Positions 52,210 to 61,864 are shown, counted from the first letter of the stretch. The stretch is DNA of 64,000 nt from Rhodovulum euryhalinum (GCF_004342445.1 NZ_SLWW01000011.1:62001-126000), one strand, 5' to 3'. Numbers and translations: made by a program. Notes: generated by a model from the letters alone, not told the origin.

Positions 52210-54738
52210 TCAATGCCAGAAAGAGCTTTGGTGGGTATGGCGGTACTCGGCCAGGGCGGTCAGGCGGGCCCGCAAGAGCGCGCGCCGGCCTTCGACGGTG
52301 CGGGTGAAAACCAGCCGCGCCGGGCCCACGTGCCGGTTCCAGGAGTCGAGGAATTGCGTCGCCCGCTCCTTGTGCGTCCCGAAGGGCGTGGGAACGGCAT
52401 AGGGCGCCGCGCGCAGGACACGGCCGAGATAGCTCTCGGCGATCAGCAGGTAGCGCGGGTTGCCGATCGGCGAGAGCAGCTCGTCCAGCAGTGCGAGAAA
52501 GCGCATTTCTTCGGGCAGCGTTACGCCGGTCGGGCTGCACCAGGCAAGGCCCGCCGCGTCCCGGCCCGTGGCGATGCCGACCGCGTCCAGCGGCGTTTTC
52601 AACAGCCCGGTGCTGGCCATCGCATGTAGCAGCGCGAGACCGGTTTCGCGCAGGCTTCCCGTCAGTGTGCCATGCCGGATCAACCGCCAAGCCTGGCGCG
52701 AGGCCGGCGCCAGAGCCAGCCCCGAGGCGATGGCCACGCCAAGACCGGGCAGCGCCTGACCGGACAGCACGGCCCAGCCCCCGGCCAGACCCGCGGCCAG
52801 CCCGACCCCCGGCAGCCCGCGCGCCAGCGCACCCCGAACCACGAGGGCGCGCGGGGTCCGCCGCGTGGCCAGCCGGTGGTGGACGCGCGGCGCCGCACTG
52901 CCGGTTTCCAGCGCATCCTGCCAGGCGCCCGCCATGTCGGCCCGGCACCGGGCCAGCGCCGCGGACCGGGCGTTCACCGCCGCGGGATCGCCCAGTGCGG
53001 GGGCGCCAGAGCGAATCTGCTTGCCGTCGGGGCTGAGGCGCAGGAACGCGCCAAAGCGATCCTCCAGCGCGGCGATTTCGGGGCCGCCGCCGGGCAGGCC
53101 GGGGGCGCGGGTCGCGATGTGCCAGATATGGGCGGCCTTGACGGGATCGGCCGGATCGCGCCGGATCACCCGCCCCCGCGCCTGGTTCGCACCGACGAAG
53201 GATTTCACGTTGCCCGCCAGGACCAGCGTGTTCAGCGCCGGAAGATCCCAGCCCTGTCCCAGAAGCGCGCGGGTGCCGATCAGCAGATGCACCGCGCCTC
53301 GGGCCAGAAGGCCCGAGACGAGATGCACCCTTTGCTCGGATGCCCGTCCGGACAACGCGACCAGATCGAAGCGCGGATCCTGCGGCAGCGGACGCGGGGC
53401 GACACCATCGCCCGACAAAAGGCCCCGGGGCACGATGACGACCGATCCCGTGGCCAGCGCGATCCGGTCGGGGGTGCCCGGCTCCTGCCGCAGCCGCTCG
53501 AACAGGGTGACGGCGTCGATCCGGCCCAGCAGCGGGTTTCCGGCAAGCGCCGCCAGAAAGCGGTCGGGACCGAACAGGCCCGGATCGCGCGCCGCAAGCG
53601 CGAGGCCGCCATGGCCGATATGCTCGGTCAGGATCGCCATGCGCAGCCGGTCGCCCAAATCGTCGCGTTCCAGCCGGACGATGGCGCGGATGCTGTCGAA
53701 CTTCTCGGGCGCGTTGCGCAGCACCTGCTCGGTGCTCTCGGGATCGACCAAGGGCAGGGAGACCCGGCCGCGGTACAGCGCGCCGGTCTCGGTCAGCAGC
53801 GCCGTGACGCGGGCCGGAAGCCGGTCGAGGCAGCCCTGGCAGAGCACCCGCAGCGTCTCGGGATCGAGCCGGGGCAGGTCGCGGGCCCGCAGGCCGAGGA
53901 TGTGAAGGGCATCGGGCGGCACGGGCGCCCCGGCATCGGCCAGGTAGACCAGCATCGCCGCAAAGAGGTCGGGCGCATCCAGCAGCGCCGTCAGGTGATC
54001 GCGGGGCGCGGTCAGCCAGGGATGCGCTGCGACCATGGCCACAAGGTCCGGGTCGCACCGCAGCTCGGTCCAGAGCCGGGCGTTCGTCCGGGCCATCGCG
54101 TCGAGGTCGGGCCGGTCGCGTGCCTCGGACAGGTGGACCAGATCGCGGTGCGGCGCCAGATCGCCCGAGCGGACCAGTTCGGGGATGCTGATCTCGGCGT
54201 CGATCGGCCCGCACAGCGCGGCGTAGCGGCGCCATTCCTCCGAGGTCACGTCGTAGGGCGGCGTCGCGGTCAACGCGACTGTCCGGGCCTCCAGCCGTTT
54301 CAGCAGGGCGGTCAGCGTTTCCCACCAGGACTTGCGCAGGTGGTGGGCCTCGTCCAGCACCACCAGCCCGAAGCCGTGGGCCAAGAGCGGCGCGGGGTCG
54401 CGCAACTGGTGCAGCGCCTGGTAGGTGGCGATCGTGACGGGCGCGGGCCGGGCCAGGTCGCACGAGATCCCGTCGGCGGGCGCGCCCTCGGGCAGGAACA
54501 GCTGCACCAGCCTGTCGGCCCACTGGGTGCGGATCGCCAGCGAGGGTGCCAGAACCAGCGTCGGCCGCCCGATCCGGCGGATCACCTCGAGCCCCAGCAC
54601 CGTCTTGCCGGCCCCGGGCGCGGCCACGACATGCAGGCGCTCGTCGTCGAAATGGCGGTCCAGTTCGGCCAGCACGCGCGCCTGGTAGTCCCGCCAGGGA
54701 TAGCGGAAGGCCATGCGGTCGAATGGGGCGGTCGTCAT
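52210..54738 (-). CDS. SF2 DEAD/DEAH-type helicase with a C-terminal hydrophobic stretch
   Basis: An 842-residue SF2 protein starting MTTAPFDRMAFRYPWRDYQA at ATG 54738 (ATGA overlap with the XpaC-like gene). FRYPWRDYQ serves as the Q motif. Walker A is APGAGKT (40-46), DEAH 129-132 and LTATPP 156-161. In the second helicase domain LIGTRALLGQGWDLPALNTL and NQARGRVIRRDP (motif VI) are seen. Residues about 633-680 (GLPGVGLAAGLAGGWAVLSG and onward) are hydrophobic enough for two membrane helices, unusual in a helicase. The remaining C-terminal 160 residues are unrecognised. No nuclease or methylase motifs are seen, so a restriction role is not supported. Confidence 0.82.
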   Translation of the reverse strand: MTTAPFDRMAFRYPWRDYQARVLAELDRHFDDERLHVVAAPGAGKTVLGLEVIRRIGRPTLVLAPSLAIRTQWADRLVQLFLPEGAPADGISCDLARPAPVTIATYQALHQLRDPAPLLAHGFGLVVLDEAHHLRKSWWETLTALLKRLEARTVALTATPPYDVTSEEWRRYAALCGPIDAEISIPELVRSGDLAPHRDLVHLSEARDRPDLDAMARTNARLWTELRCDPDLVAMVAAHPWLTAPRDHLTALLDAPDLFAAMLVYLADAGAPVPPDALHILGLRARDLPRLDPETLRVLCQGCLDRLPARVTALLTETGALYRGRVSLPLVDPESTEQVLRNAPEKFDSIRAIVRLERDDLGDRLRMAILTEHIGHGGLALAARDPGLFGPDRFLAALAGNPLLGRIDAVTLFERLRQEPGTPDRIALATGSVVIVPRGLLSGDGVAPRPLPQDPRFDLVALSGRASEQRVHLVSGLLARGAVHLLIGTRALLGQGWDLPALNTLVLAGNVKSFVGANQARGRVIRRDPADPVKAAHIWHIATRAPGLPGGGPEIAALEDRFGAFLRLSPDGKQIRSGAPALGDPAAVNARSAALARCRADMAGAWQDALETGSAAPRVHHRLATRRTPRALVVRGALARGLPGVGLAAGLAGGWAVLSGQALPGLGVAIASGLALAPASRQAWRLIRHGTLTGSLRETGLALLHAMASTGLLKTPLDAVGIATGRDAAGLAWCSPTGVTLPEEMRFLALLDELLSPIGNPRYLLIAESYLGRVLRAAPYAVPTPFGTHKERATQFLDSWNRHVGPARLVFTRTVEGRRALLRARLTALAEYRHTHQSSFWH

Positions 54739-55181
54739 CCGGGCAGCCGCGCCAGCTGCACGTCGAGCGCGGCGATCGCCGCCTCCAGATCGTCGAAATC
54801 GTTGTCGATGCAGGCGCACTCGATGCGGGCGAAAAGCGCGCGGTAGTCCAGCATCGCCCGGCCCAGCGCATCGACGCGCGGCTGCTGCTCGGGCCGGCTT
54901 TTCGCGGCGAGGGTCACGAAACCCTCGACCATCTCGACGATCCGCCCCGCGTGGTAGGAGGTGAACTGCCGCGTCAGCGCCAGGTCGCGGGGATCGGACA
55001 GAACCTCGCGCCGGACCCGCTCCAACGTGCCCGCCATGTCCCAGAAGGCCGCGGCATAGGGCGGGCCGATGCGGTCCGCGGACCTGCGCAGCCGTTCCGC
55101 ATGGCCGGACAGCCGCCGCGCGGCCGCCTCAGCCCGCGCGGGACGGTCGCGGCGTCCGAAGGGATTCCAGGAAAAGGCCAT
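54735..55181 (-). CDS. XpaC-like helical protein, coupled to the helicase
   Basis: A 148-residue protein starting MAFSWNPFGRRDRPARAEAA at ATG 55181 behind AAGGAGG. It is basic at the N-terminus, then all helical by eye. DPRDLALTRQFTSYHAGRIV and, at the end, DFDDLEAAIAALDVQL fit the pattern of the XpaC/5-bromo-4-chloroindolyl phosphate hydrolysis family, which in other bacteria is linked to TelA-type stress proteins. Its stop overlaps the helicase start as ATGA, implying stoichiometric synthesis. No membrane segment is present. The functional link with the helicase is unknown. Confidence 0.65.
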   Translation of the reverse strand: MAFSWNPFGRRDRPARAEAAARRLSGHAERLRRSADRIGPPYAAAFWDMAGTLERVRREVLSDPRDLALTRQFTSYHAGRIVEMVEGFVTLAAKSRPEQQPRVDALGRAMLDYRALFARIECACIDNDFDDLEAAIAALDVQLARLPG

Positions 55182-55445
55182 TGCGGGCCTCCTTGGTGGC
55201 GTCCGGGGCAGGGGCGCCGGCGGCGCCCGCGAAAGCTTCGGCACAAGAGCGCGGGAACGTCAACGCAGCCCCATGACCGGAAAGGTAGAATTGCGACGAA
55301 ATGAACCGCCCCCAGGCCTCGGCCCGGCGCTATCCTGCCCGCGACTTCATCGGGGGACTCAGGCCATGGCACCGGTCCCGATCGGCCCGGCGGCCCGTCG
55401 GAGGACGCCGCCAACCCTGGACACGACAATCAAGAAGGATCGCCG

Positions 55446-56834
55446 ATGACCAGACATCGCAGGACCCGACGGTTCCTGGCTCCGCTGCTTGCCCTGGCCG
55501 CGATCTCGTTCGCCGCGGTCTGCCCCGCGAACGAACTGATGGACCAGCGCAACCGGGTCCGCGAGGGCCTGCGCGATCTGCGCCAGCAGGGCTATGTCAT
55601 GCCCGAGATCGGCGACATGGAAACCTATGACCCCAAGACCATCGCGGCCGCCGACGCGATCATGGCGGGGCAGGGCGATCCTTGCCTCAAGGCGATCTCG
55701 ACCTCGCTCTACCTCGATGCGCACATGAACGAGACCAGCCTTGAGGCACGGGTGACCGATTTCCTCAAGCCCGGGGCCGGCGGGCTGGGCAAGCAGATGT
55801 TCGACATCTGGATCTGGCCCGACGAATACGCCAAGTCCGGCACCGTGCTCGACATGCTGTCGTTCCGCAAGTCGGCGAATGTGGTCGGCCTGATCGGCGA
55901 CATGGCCAACCTCGCCAGCACCTACGACGCCTTCGTGGAGCAGGGCCGGCGCGCCGCGGCGATGCGTGAGGAGGCCTGGGTCCAGGAAGTCGTCCAGCAG
56001 AGCATTGACAACAAGTGGGACGAGGCGACCGTCGATCTCGCCCGCAGCCGCACCATGGACCGCATGAAGCGCGTCATCGACACGATTCCCGGCATCGAGG
56101 CCGACGCGGAAAGTGCGCTGGCGACCTCGGAAGATGCCTATCGCGTCAGGCTGTCGATGGCCGAAAGCAACTACGAGGTCGCCGTCCGGCAGGTCGAGAC
56201 AAGCGGCGCAAGCGGGCCCACCCTGCAGATCAAGCTGGCCAACGCCAGGAACGCCTTCGTCGCCGAAAAGCAGGAGATCCTCGAACAGCGCGCCGCCCGG
56301 TTCGCCGAGATCATGGGCCAGCACGACCGGCGGCTGTCGGACGCGCTGCTGGCCATCGCCAAGGCCCGCGTCCAGATCAATTCCATCGAGCGCTATTCCC
56401 GCCCGATCGCGCTGGGCCGGTGTGACAAGATCAAGAAGACCGGTCCGCTCGACAAGGGCCGGCCCTGCGCACCCGGCGACGTGATCTGCCAGATCGCCGA
56501 CCTGCCGCACGACCAGATGCTGGCCACGCTCAAGGCGCTGAACGTCCCGGTGTCCGAGGAATTCCTCGGCTGCGTCTGCCACCGTGCCGGTTATGGCTCT
56601 CCCGGCACGGCGCAATACTATCACCCGGACACGATCGGCGAGTATGACAGGCGGTATTCCTGCAACCATCCCGGGCCGCCCTGCATCGTGTCGGGCTACG
56701 GCTGCACCCGCCACGACATGCCCAATTCCTCGAAGATCTGGAAAGGCTGCGCGCTCGAGGCGGCAAAGGATGGCAGCGTGCCCGTGACCGACCGGATCGT
56801 CGAGGCGCTCCGCGCGCGGGCCGGTGTCAAGTGA
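55446..56834 (+). CDS. Exported coiled-coil and Cys-rich protein of unknown function
   Basis: A 462-residue protein with an N-terminal signal peptide (basic MTRHRRTRRF then LAPLLALAAISFAAV). The cleavage site is unclear and there is no lipobox. Residues about 180-320 are long helical, Ala/Glu/Arg-rich stretches likely to form a coiled coil. After residue 320 there are about ten cysteines (GRCDKIKKTGPLDKGRPC, FLGCVCHRAGYG, SCNHPGPPCIVSGYGC), consistent with disulfides in the periplasm. No family is recognised. The gene is 34 bases before the next large exported protein on the same strand and is likely in an operon with it; the helicase pair is divergent. Confidence 0.7.
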   Translation: MTRHRRTRRFLAPLLALAAISFAAVCPANELMDQRNRVREGLRDLRQQGYVMPEIGDMETYDPKTIAAADAIMAGQGDPCLKAISTSLYLDAHMNETSLEARVTDFLKPGAGGLGKQMFDIWIWPDEYAKSGTVLDMLSFRKSANVVGLIGDMANLASTYDAFVEQGRRAAAMREEAWVQEVVQQSIDNKWDEATVDLARSRTMDRMKRVIDTIPGIEADAESALATSEDAYRVRLSMAESNYEVAVRQVETSGASGPTLQIKLANARNAFVAEKQEILEQRAARFAEIMGQHDRRLSDALLAIAKARVQINSIERYSRPIALGRCDKIKKTGPLDKGRPCAPGDVICQIADLPHDQMLATLKALNVPVSEEFLGCVCHRAGYGSPGTAQYYHPDTIGEYDRRYSCNHPGPPCIVSGYGCTRHDMPNSSKIWKGCALEAAKDGSVPVTDRIVEALRARAGVK

Positions 56835-56868
56835 GCGGGATCAAGCCGCCGTGGAACAGGAGAAACGG

Positions 56869-59800
56869 ATGATGCGGGCAATGCGGACCCTGGGCTCGGG
56901 GCTGGTCGTGATCCTGGTGCTGGCGTTCGGGATGCTGGCGTTCGGGCCGGGGGCAGCTCGTGCGCAGGACTGGGCGGTCCATACCCTGCGCAACGTGACC
57001 TTCGCGGTGCCGACCGACTGGCAGGAAACCCTGCGACAGCGCGACCAGGAAGTCGACTTCCAGAGCCCCGATGGCAGGTTCGAGCTGTGGGCGCGCTGGT
57101 GGTTCCCGGACGAACCGCTTCTGGGATTTCCCGACATCGTCTCGCACAAGGCCCTGACGCTGGCGGGCAACGAGGCGCTTTTCATCTATTCCGGCCCCGA
57201 GGAGGACCGGATGCTCTACCTCGCCTTCCTGAAAAAGGATGCCGAGGGCGAGCAGTTCCTGTTCCAGCTCATCGCCCATGGCGTGGCGCTGAAGGATCAC
57301 GAACAGATGTTCAACGCGCTCGTCGCGCATCTGTCGATCGATGGCGTGCCGCTGCTGGGGAAGGCCCCCGCCTCCGTCCCGGGCCAGCAGACCGCCGCAG
57401 AACAGGCCGTGCCCCCGCCTCCGCCCGCTGCGGGCGGGATCGGGCTGCCGCTGCCCCCGGGTTGGACCGCCAGCCCCCTGGACGGAACCGGCGTCCGGCG
57501 GATTCTGGCGGTTGCGCCCGGGCGTGACGCGCTGGTGCTGGCCGCGGTTGCGACCGGCCAGGGCGGGCAGGACGCCCGCGCGCTGGTCGACGCCTATCTG
57601 GGACTGCTCCACCGCGACACTATCGTGGTCAAGGAGATCCGGGGCGAAACCTATCCGCAGATCGCCGGCAATGCCGTCCACGCGCTGGACGTCGAGGCAA
57701 AGATCTTTCCCGTCGACGGCGTTGCGCTGCCCTACCAACGGGGGCGGGTGGGGATCTACCAGGGGGGCGATGCCGCGCGCGCCTTCCTCGTTGTGACGAT
57801 GCGCCCGGCGGACGAGGATGGCGCGCTGGCGAACGCGTTGGACACCATCGCGCGCGGACTCGACCTCGATGCGGCGACCCGCGCCGCGCCTGCGGCACCG
57901 CCGGTTCCGGTTGCGCAGAGTCCGGTCGACCCCGAGACGCAAGGCTCTTTGGACAGCCTGTCGGCGGCGATCCCGCCGACGCCCCACCCTTCGGCGCCGG
58001 GTGATGACGCCGCAGGGTCCGAGTGGCTGCCAGAGCTGACGCGCCGGTTCGGCGACTGCCGCCTTGTTCCGCTGGCCAACTGGTCCGACCCCGTGCGGCC
58101 CGAACTGGAAAAGGCCAAGGTCGATCTGCGGTTTGTCGCGCTTTGCCAGGGCGGCGCCTATCCGGTCTACGGCGTCCATTTCCCGTACGACCCGCGCGGT
58201 CCGACCGAAGACTATTTTCACCCGCTCTATGCCGGGGTTTTCGTGGCGGGCGGCAACCGCGCCTGTTCCTTCCTGGAGGTCGAGGATCGCGTTTTGTCCT
58301 CGATCGGCCTGAAGGACGCCACCACGCTGAGGCTGGATCTCGAAGACCTGCCGGCGGCCGGTGCGCCCGGGGACGGAGTCGCTGTTGCGGCACCCGGCAC
58401 ACCGGCGGCGCCACCCTTGCCCACCGCCACGGCCGCCGCCGGCCCGCAAGTCCTGTTCGACGGAAAGGGCCTTGGCCGGCTCGTTCCGTTCGGTTTTGCC
58501 GGCGGCGATTTCGCCACCCAGGCACAGTTGACCGGCAAGGCGCTGCGGATCGAGATCCCCAAGGACAGCGGCTGGGCCCGGATTGGCCTCGCCACACCCG
58601 ATGCGCTGATCCGCATGCCCGACCGGGGCGCTGCCCGAGCCGTCGAGATCGCCGCGACGATTGATGGCGGGGTGTCGAACGGCCTGAGCTTTGCGTTGAC
58701 GCCCCCCGACAAGGCCGCGCTCGATCCCGATGAGGGCCATGACATCGCGCTGCACCTGGTCCGCGGCGATGACGGCATCGCCCGCGCCACGATGACCCGG
58801 CGCGATCTCAGGCCCGACCTGCAAGCGCGCTTCCCCTGGCCCGGGAACGAGACTGACCTTGCGCTGGTGCTGCGCCCCGACCAGGTCGCCGAACTGCGCC
58901 GCGGCGACGGAACCCGGCTGGCCTGGTTCGACATCGGCGGCGATTTCGCCGGGCGCGACTGGGTGCTGCAAACCTATCTGCAGGTTCCCGGCAAGCACCG
59001 CGCCGCAAGCCTGAAGCTGACCGGCCTCGCTGTCGGTCCCGTGCCCGAGGCCGCCCTGCCGGACATCGACGCGCCGGCCGAGGGGCCGCGCAGCCTGGTC
59101 CTGTTCGACGGGACGGCGATCGTGCCGGTCTGGGCCGCGATCCAGCCCAACGACCTGGCGCTTGACCGCCTTGGCGCGCTTGACGACGGGGCGCTCCGGA
59201 TCGCCTGGCCCGAGATCGACCGGACCAGCTATCTGGGCCTTTACACGCCCGAGGCGGCGCTGTGGCTGGACGATTTCCGCGCCGATGCCCGCGCGCGCAT
59301 CGGTGTCGAGTTCGACGGCGAGGCGACGGGCGATGTCGAGATCAGCTTTCAGCAGGCCTATGGTCTTCCGAACAACCTGACCGGCAACGGTGCCTATGCG
59401 CTGGGTTTCCGGCGCCAGGAGGACGGCACCTACACCGCGCTCTCCGCGGTCAAGGCGCGCGAGAAAGAGGGCCTGCGCGCCGAGGGACTGGCCCGGGTTC
59501 CCGACCATGTCGACCTGATCGTGACCCCGCGCGGCGTGGCGGTCGAGGCCGAGGGCCTGTCGCTCGATCCGGTCCCGGTGCCCGATCTTGCAGACGGGGT
59601 GGGGCTGCGGTTCTGGGTCGTCGCCCAGAAACCGGCCTCGGGCACGCCGAGGCTGACGCTTCGCCGGGTCGAGGCCGACTACCGGCCCGGACCGGCCGCA
59701 AAGCCGCCCGAACCGGCGGCGGGCGTCGCGCCGCTGGAGGAAACCGTGATCTTCGACGGCAGCCCGGGCACCGGCTGGACGCCGGTCTCCGCCGGTGACG

Positions 59801-60459
59801 CGGTGTTCGAGGAGTTGGCGGCACAAACGGCGGACGGCCTGACGCTGGCACGGCGCGAGGCGCCGCCGAACAGCAACCGGATCGCCCTGGCCAGCGCAGC
59901 GGCGGTGATCGACATCGACAAGCGGATCGAGACGACCCCGCTGGAGGTGCGGTTCCAGTTCGATCCGGCGGAACCCGACATCGGCACGCGGGTCTTCTTC
60001 ACCACGAACCCCGGGGCCTATGCCGACAAGGCCGGTTTCGTGGTCAGCTTGCGCCGGTTGCCCGAGGGGCGGAATGAGGGGCGGGTGCAGGTGACGCTTC
60101 ACGCAGGCCATTTCAGCTATGGCCACTGGACCCGGACCCTGCCGGCCGGCTGGCAGGAAACCTGGGACGGCCGCATGACCCTCGTTCTGGGCGCGGGCCG
60201 GGTCGCCGTGATGCTGGGCGATCGCGAGGTGCTGGCGGCCAACACCGACCGCAGCGGGCGGTTTCGCAGCTACCACATCGCCATCGTCCCCGGCGGGCTT
60301 GAGAACCGGGGCTCTGGCCGCGTCACCTTGCGCCGGATCGCAACCGCATGGCGGATGCCCGACGGCATGACCGAGATGGACCGGCTGCGGCTGGTCGATG
60401 CCGATGCGTTCGACGCCGAGGCCTTTGCCGACCTGCTGGCCGCGCAACTGACCGACTAG
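56869..60459 (+). CDS. Large exported protein with three similar beta domains (1196 aa)
   Basis: Starts at ATG 56869 behind AGGAG; a GTG 15 codons upstream is in frame but has no ribosome site. Residues 1 to about 33 form a Sec signal ending AARA before QDW. Residues 35-140 resemble DcrB-type domains (NVTFAVPTDWQETLRQRDQE). From about residue 520 three segments each begin with an LFDG or IFDG motif (QVLFDGKGLG, SLVLFDGTAI, ETVIFDGSPG) and continue as beta-rich, LamG/3-keto-disaccharide-hydrolase-like modules, looking like an internal triplication. Pro/Ala linkers separate the parts. No catalytic residues are recognised. A surface or periplasmic binding role is plausible. Confidence 0.72.
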   Translation: MMRAMRTLGSGLVVILVLAFGMLAFGPGAARAQDWAVHTLRNVTFAVPTDWQETLRQRDQEVDFQSPDGRFELWARWWFPDEPLLGFPDIVSHKALTLAGNEALFIYSGPEEDRMLYLAFLKKDAEGEQFLFQLIAHGVALKDHEQMFNALVAHLSIDGVPLLGKAPASVPGQQTAAEQAVPPPPPAAGGIGLPLPPGWTASPLDGTGVRRILAVAPGRDALVLAAVATGQGGQDARALVDAYLGLLHRDTIVVKEIRGETYPQIAGNAVHALDVEAKIFPVDGVALPYQRGRVGIYQGGDAARAFLVVTMRPADEDGALANALDTIARGLDLDAATRAAPAAPPVPVAQSPVDPETQGSLDSLSAAIPPTPHPSAPGDDAAGSEWLPELTRRFGDCRLVPLANWSDPVRPELEKAKVDLRFVALCQGGAYPVYGVHFPYDPRGPTEDYFHPLYAGVFVAGGNRACSFLEVEDRVLSSIGLKDATTLRLDLEDLPAAGAPGDGVAVAAPGTPAAPPLPTATAAAGPQVLFDGKGLGRLVPFGFAGGDFATQAQLTGKALRIEIPKDSGWARIGLATPDALIRMPDRGAARAVEIAATIDGGVSNGLSFALTPPDKAALDPDEGHDIALHLVRGDDGIARATMTRRDLRPDLQARFPWPGNETDLALVLRPDQVAELRRGDGTRLAWFDIGGDFAGRDWVLQTYLQVPGKHRAASLKLTGLAVGPVPEAALPDIDAPAEGPRSLVLFDGTAIVPVWAAIQPNDLALDRLGALDDGALRIAWPEIDRTSYLGLYTPEAALWLDDFRADARARIGVEFDGEATGDVEISFQQAYGLPNNLTGNGAYALGFRRQEDGTYTALSAVKAREKEGLRAEGLARVPDHVDLIVTPRGVAVEAEGLSLDPVPVPDLADGVGLRFWVVAQKPASGTPRLTLRRVEADYRPGPAAKPPEPAAGVAPLEETVIFDGSPGTGWTPVSAGDAVFEELAAQTADGLTLARREAPPNSNRIALASAAAVIDIDKRIETTPLEVRFQFDPAEPDIGTRVFFTTNPGAYADKAGFVVSLRRLPEGRNEGRVQVTLHAGHFSYGHWTRTLPAGWQETWDGRMTLVLGAGRVAVMLGDREVLAANTDRSGRFRSYHIAIVPGGLENRGSGRVTLRRIATAWRMPDGMTEMDRLRLVDADAFDAEAFADLLAAQLTD

Positions 60460-60683
60460 CGCGACCATCCCCGGTTCGACGACGCGCAGCCGCTCGGCCG
60501 TGACGGCCGGCATGCCCCGCCGCGAACAGAACCGGGCCGCACGCGGATCTGTTCGGGAACCCAGGCGCCGTCCGCGCCCGCGCCCTTGACTCGTGCCTCA
60601 TTGTGGTCGGTTGAAGGGATTTGGGCTTGACCGAGGCGGTGGGGCGCTGGCTAGCTCCCGCGGTGAACCGTCGCGGACAGGCC

Positions 60684-61091
60684 ATGATCGGAAACCCGGA
60701 CTCCAGCTTTGCCGACAGGGCAATCCGTTCCGCGCCGGGCAGTCCCCCGGCGGGCCGCCCGGATCGCCGGCGCGCCCTGATCCAGGAGGATCTGCGGATC
60801 ACCGGCAACGTCGCCGCCGAGGGCATCGTCGATGTCGCCGGAGAGATCACCGGCGACGTGACCGCGGACTCCGTCGTCCTGAGCCGGGTGGGGCGGGTCA
60901 CCGGCACAATCCGGGCGCGCAACGTGACCATAGATGGAACCCATCGCGGCACGATCGTCGCGACCAATGTCGCCCTGCTTGGCGCAGCGCGCATCGAGGC
61001 GAGCATCATCTGCGAAAGGCTGTCGGTCGAGACCGGCGTCGACCTTCAGGGCGATGTCCGCTGCACGACCGAGGCGTTGCCCGCCCCGTGA
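60684..61091 (+). CDS. Bactofilin (polymer-forming cytoskeletal protein)
   Basis: A 135-residue bactofilin: short disordered N-terminus, then the right-handed beta-helix repeat EEDLRITGNVAAEGIVDV-like, GEITGDVTADSVVLSRVGR, VTGTIRARNVTIDGTHRGTI, with hydrophobic residues every two positions. ATG 60684 was chosen over an upstream TTG (60621) and GTG (60663) in the same frame. None has a strong ribosome site, so the start is uncertain. Bactofilins polymerise without nucleotide and organise the cell envelope, for example stalks or peptidoglycan enzymes. No partner M23 peptidase gene is adjacent. Confidence 0.85.
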   Translation: MIGNPDSSFADRAIRSAPGSPPAGRPDRRRALIQEDLRITGNVAAEGIVDVAGEITGDVTADSVVLSRVGRVTGTIRARNVTIDGTHRGTIVATNVALLGAARIEASIICERLSVETGVDLQGDVRCTTEALPAP

Positions 61092-61223
61092 CGGGGGCGC
61101 GCGAAATGCGCTCGACGTGCCCGGCCGGGCAGTGAAAGTGTCACCTCCGGCGCCGCCGTTCCGCAGGGCCACGCCGCGCGGTCAGCATGGCGAGGCGGGT
61201 TTCGCAGAGTCAGGTTTTTTGAC

Positions 61224-61252
61224 TTGCCGCGCGGTCGCATCTCCCCTATACA
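61224..61252 (+). promoter_or_regulatory. Promoter of the rpmC ribosomal operon
   Basis: TTGCCG (61224-61229), 17 bases, TATACA (61247-61252), about 80 bases before rpmC. A TTGACT starts at 61219, but its 22-base spacing to the same -10 is too long. The presence of a dedicated strong-looking promoter fits the absence of the S10 genes upstream. Confidence 0.65.
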
Positions 61253-61331
61253 CGCCACTTCTACACGAACTCCACCGAATCCCGGGTGACCCGTGCGGGG
61301 CCCTTCGGTGATGTTGAAAGGAAAGAAGGCG

Positions 61332-61532
61332 ATGAACGCCAAGGAACTTCGGGAAAAGACCCCCGACCAGCTGCGCGACCAGATCCTGAGCCTCAAGAAA
61401 GAGGCGTTCAACCTGCGCTTCCAGCAAGCCACCGGCGCGATGGAAAACACCGCCCGCATCCGGCAGGTCCGCCGGGACGTGGCGCGCGTGAAGACCATCC
61501 TGAACCAAAAAGCCCGTGCGGCGGCCGAGTAA
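61332..61532 (+). CDS. rpmC: 50S ribosomal protein L29
   Basis: A 66-residue protein beginning [20 protein letters not shown]. The family's [20 protein letters not shown] follows. In-frame upstream ATG and GTG codons are ignored because L29 normally starts at this MNA/MKA site and AAGG lies before it. It is the first gene of the operon here. In most bacteria L16 (rplP) immediately precedes L29, and that gene is absent from the window. Confidence 0.96.
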   Translation: MNAKELREKTPDQLRDQILSLKKEAFNLRFQQATGAMENTARIRQVRRDVARVKTILNQKARAAAE

Positions 61533-61547
61533 GGGGAGCCCGGAACC

Positions 61548-61781
61548 ATGCCCAAACGTATCCTGCAAGGCACCGTGACCTCGGACAAGAACGACCAGAC
61601 GGTCACCGTCCTGGTCGAGCGTCGCTTCAAGCACCCCGTGCTGCAGAAGACCATTCGCAAGTCCAAGAAGTACCGGGCTCACGACGAAAGCAACCAGTTC
61701 AAGGTTGGCGACAGCGTGCGCATCCAGGAATGTGCGCCCAAATCCAAGACGAAACGCTGGGAGGTGGTGGCGCAGGCCTGA
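61548..61781 (+). CDS. rpsQ: 30S ribosomal protein S17
   Basis: A 77-residue OB-fold protein, [20 protein letters not shown], with [20 protein letters not shown] and KTKRWEVV as in S17. It starts 15 bases after rpmC behind GGGGAG. It is one of the first proteins to bind 16S rRNA. Confidence 0.97.
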   Translation: MPKRILQGTVTSDKNDQTVTVLVERRFKHPVLQKTIRKSKKYRAHDESNQFKVGDSVRIQECAPKSKTKRWEVVAQA

Positions 61782-61864
61782 GCCTCACGCCGTCACATTC
61801 CGGTTTGATCGAAACCCTGGGGCCCGCTTGATCGGATAAGTCCCCAAAGGTCGGGAGAAACCAC

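Noticed and set aside
52210-55181. Restriction-modification system
   Set aside because: The helicase lacks visible nuclease residues, and no methyltransferase or specificity gene is nearby.
61219-61252. TTGACT at 61219 as the -35 of the rpmC promoter
   Set aside because: It gives a 22-base spacer to TATACA, whereas TTGCCG at 61224 gives 17.
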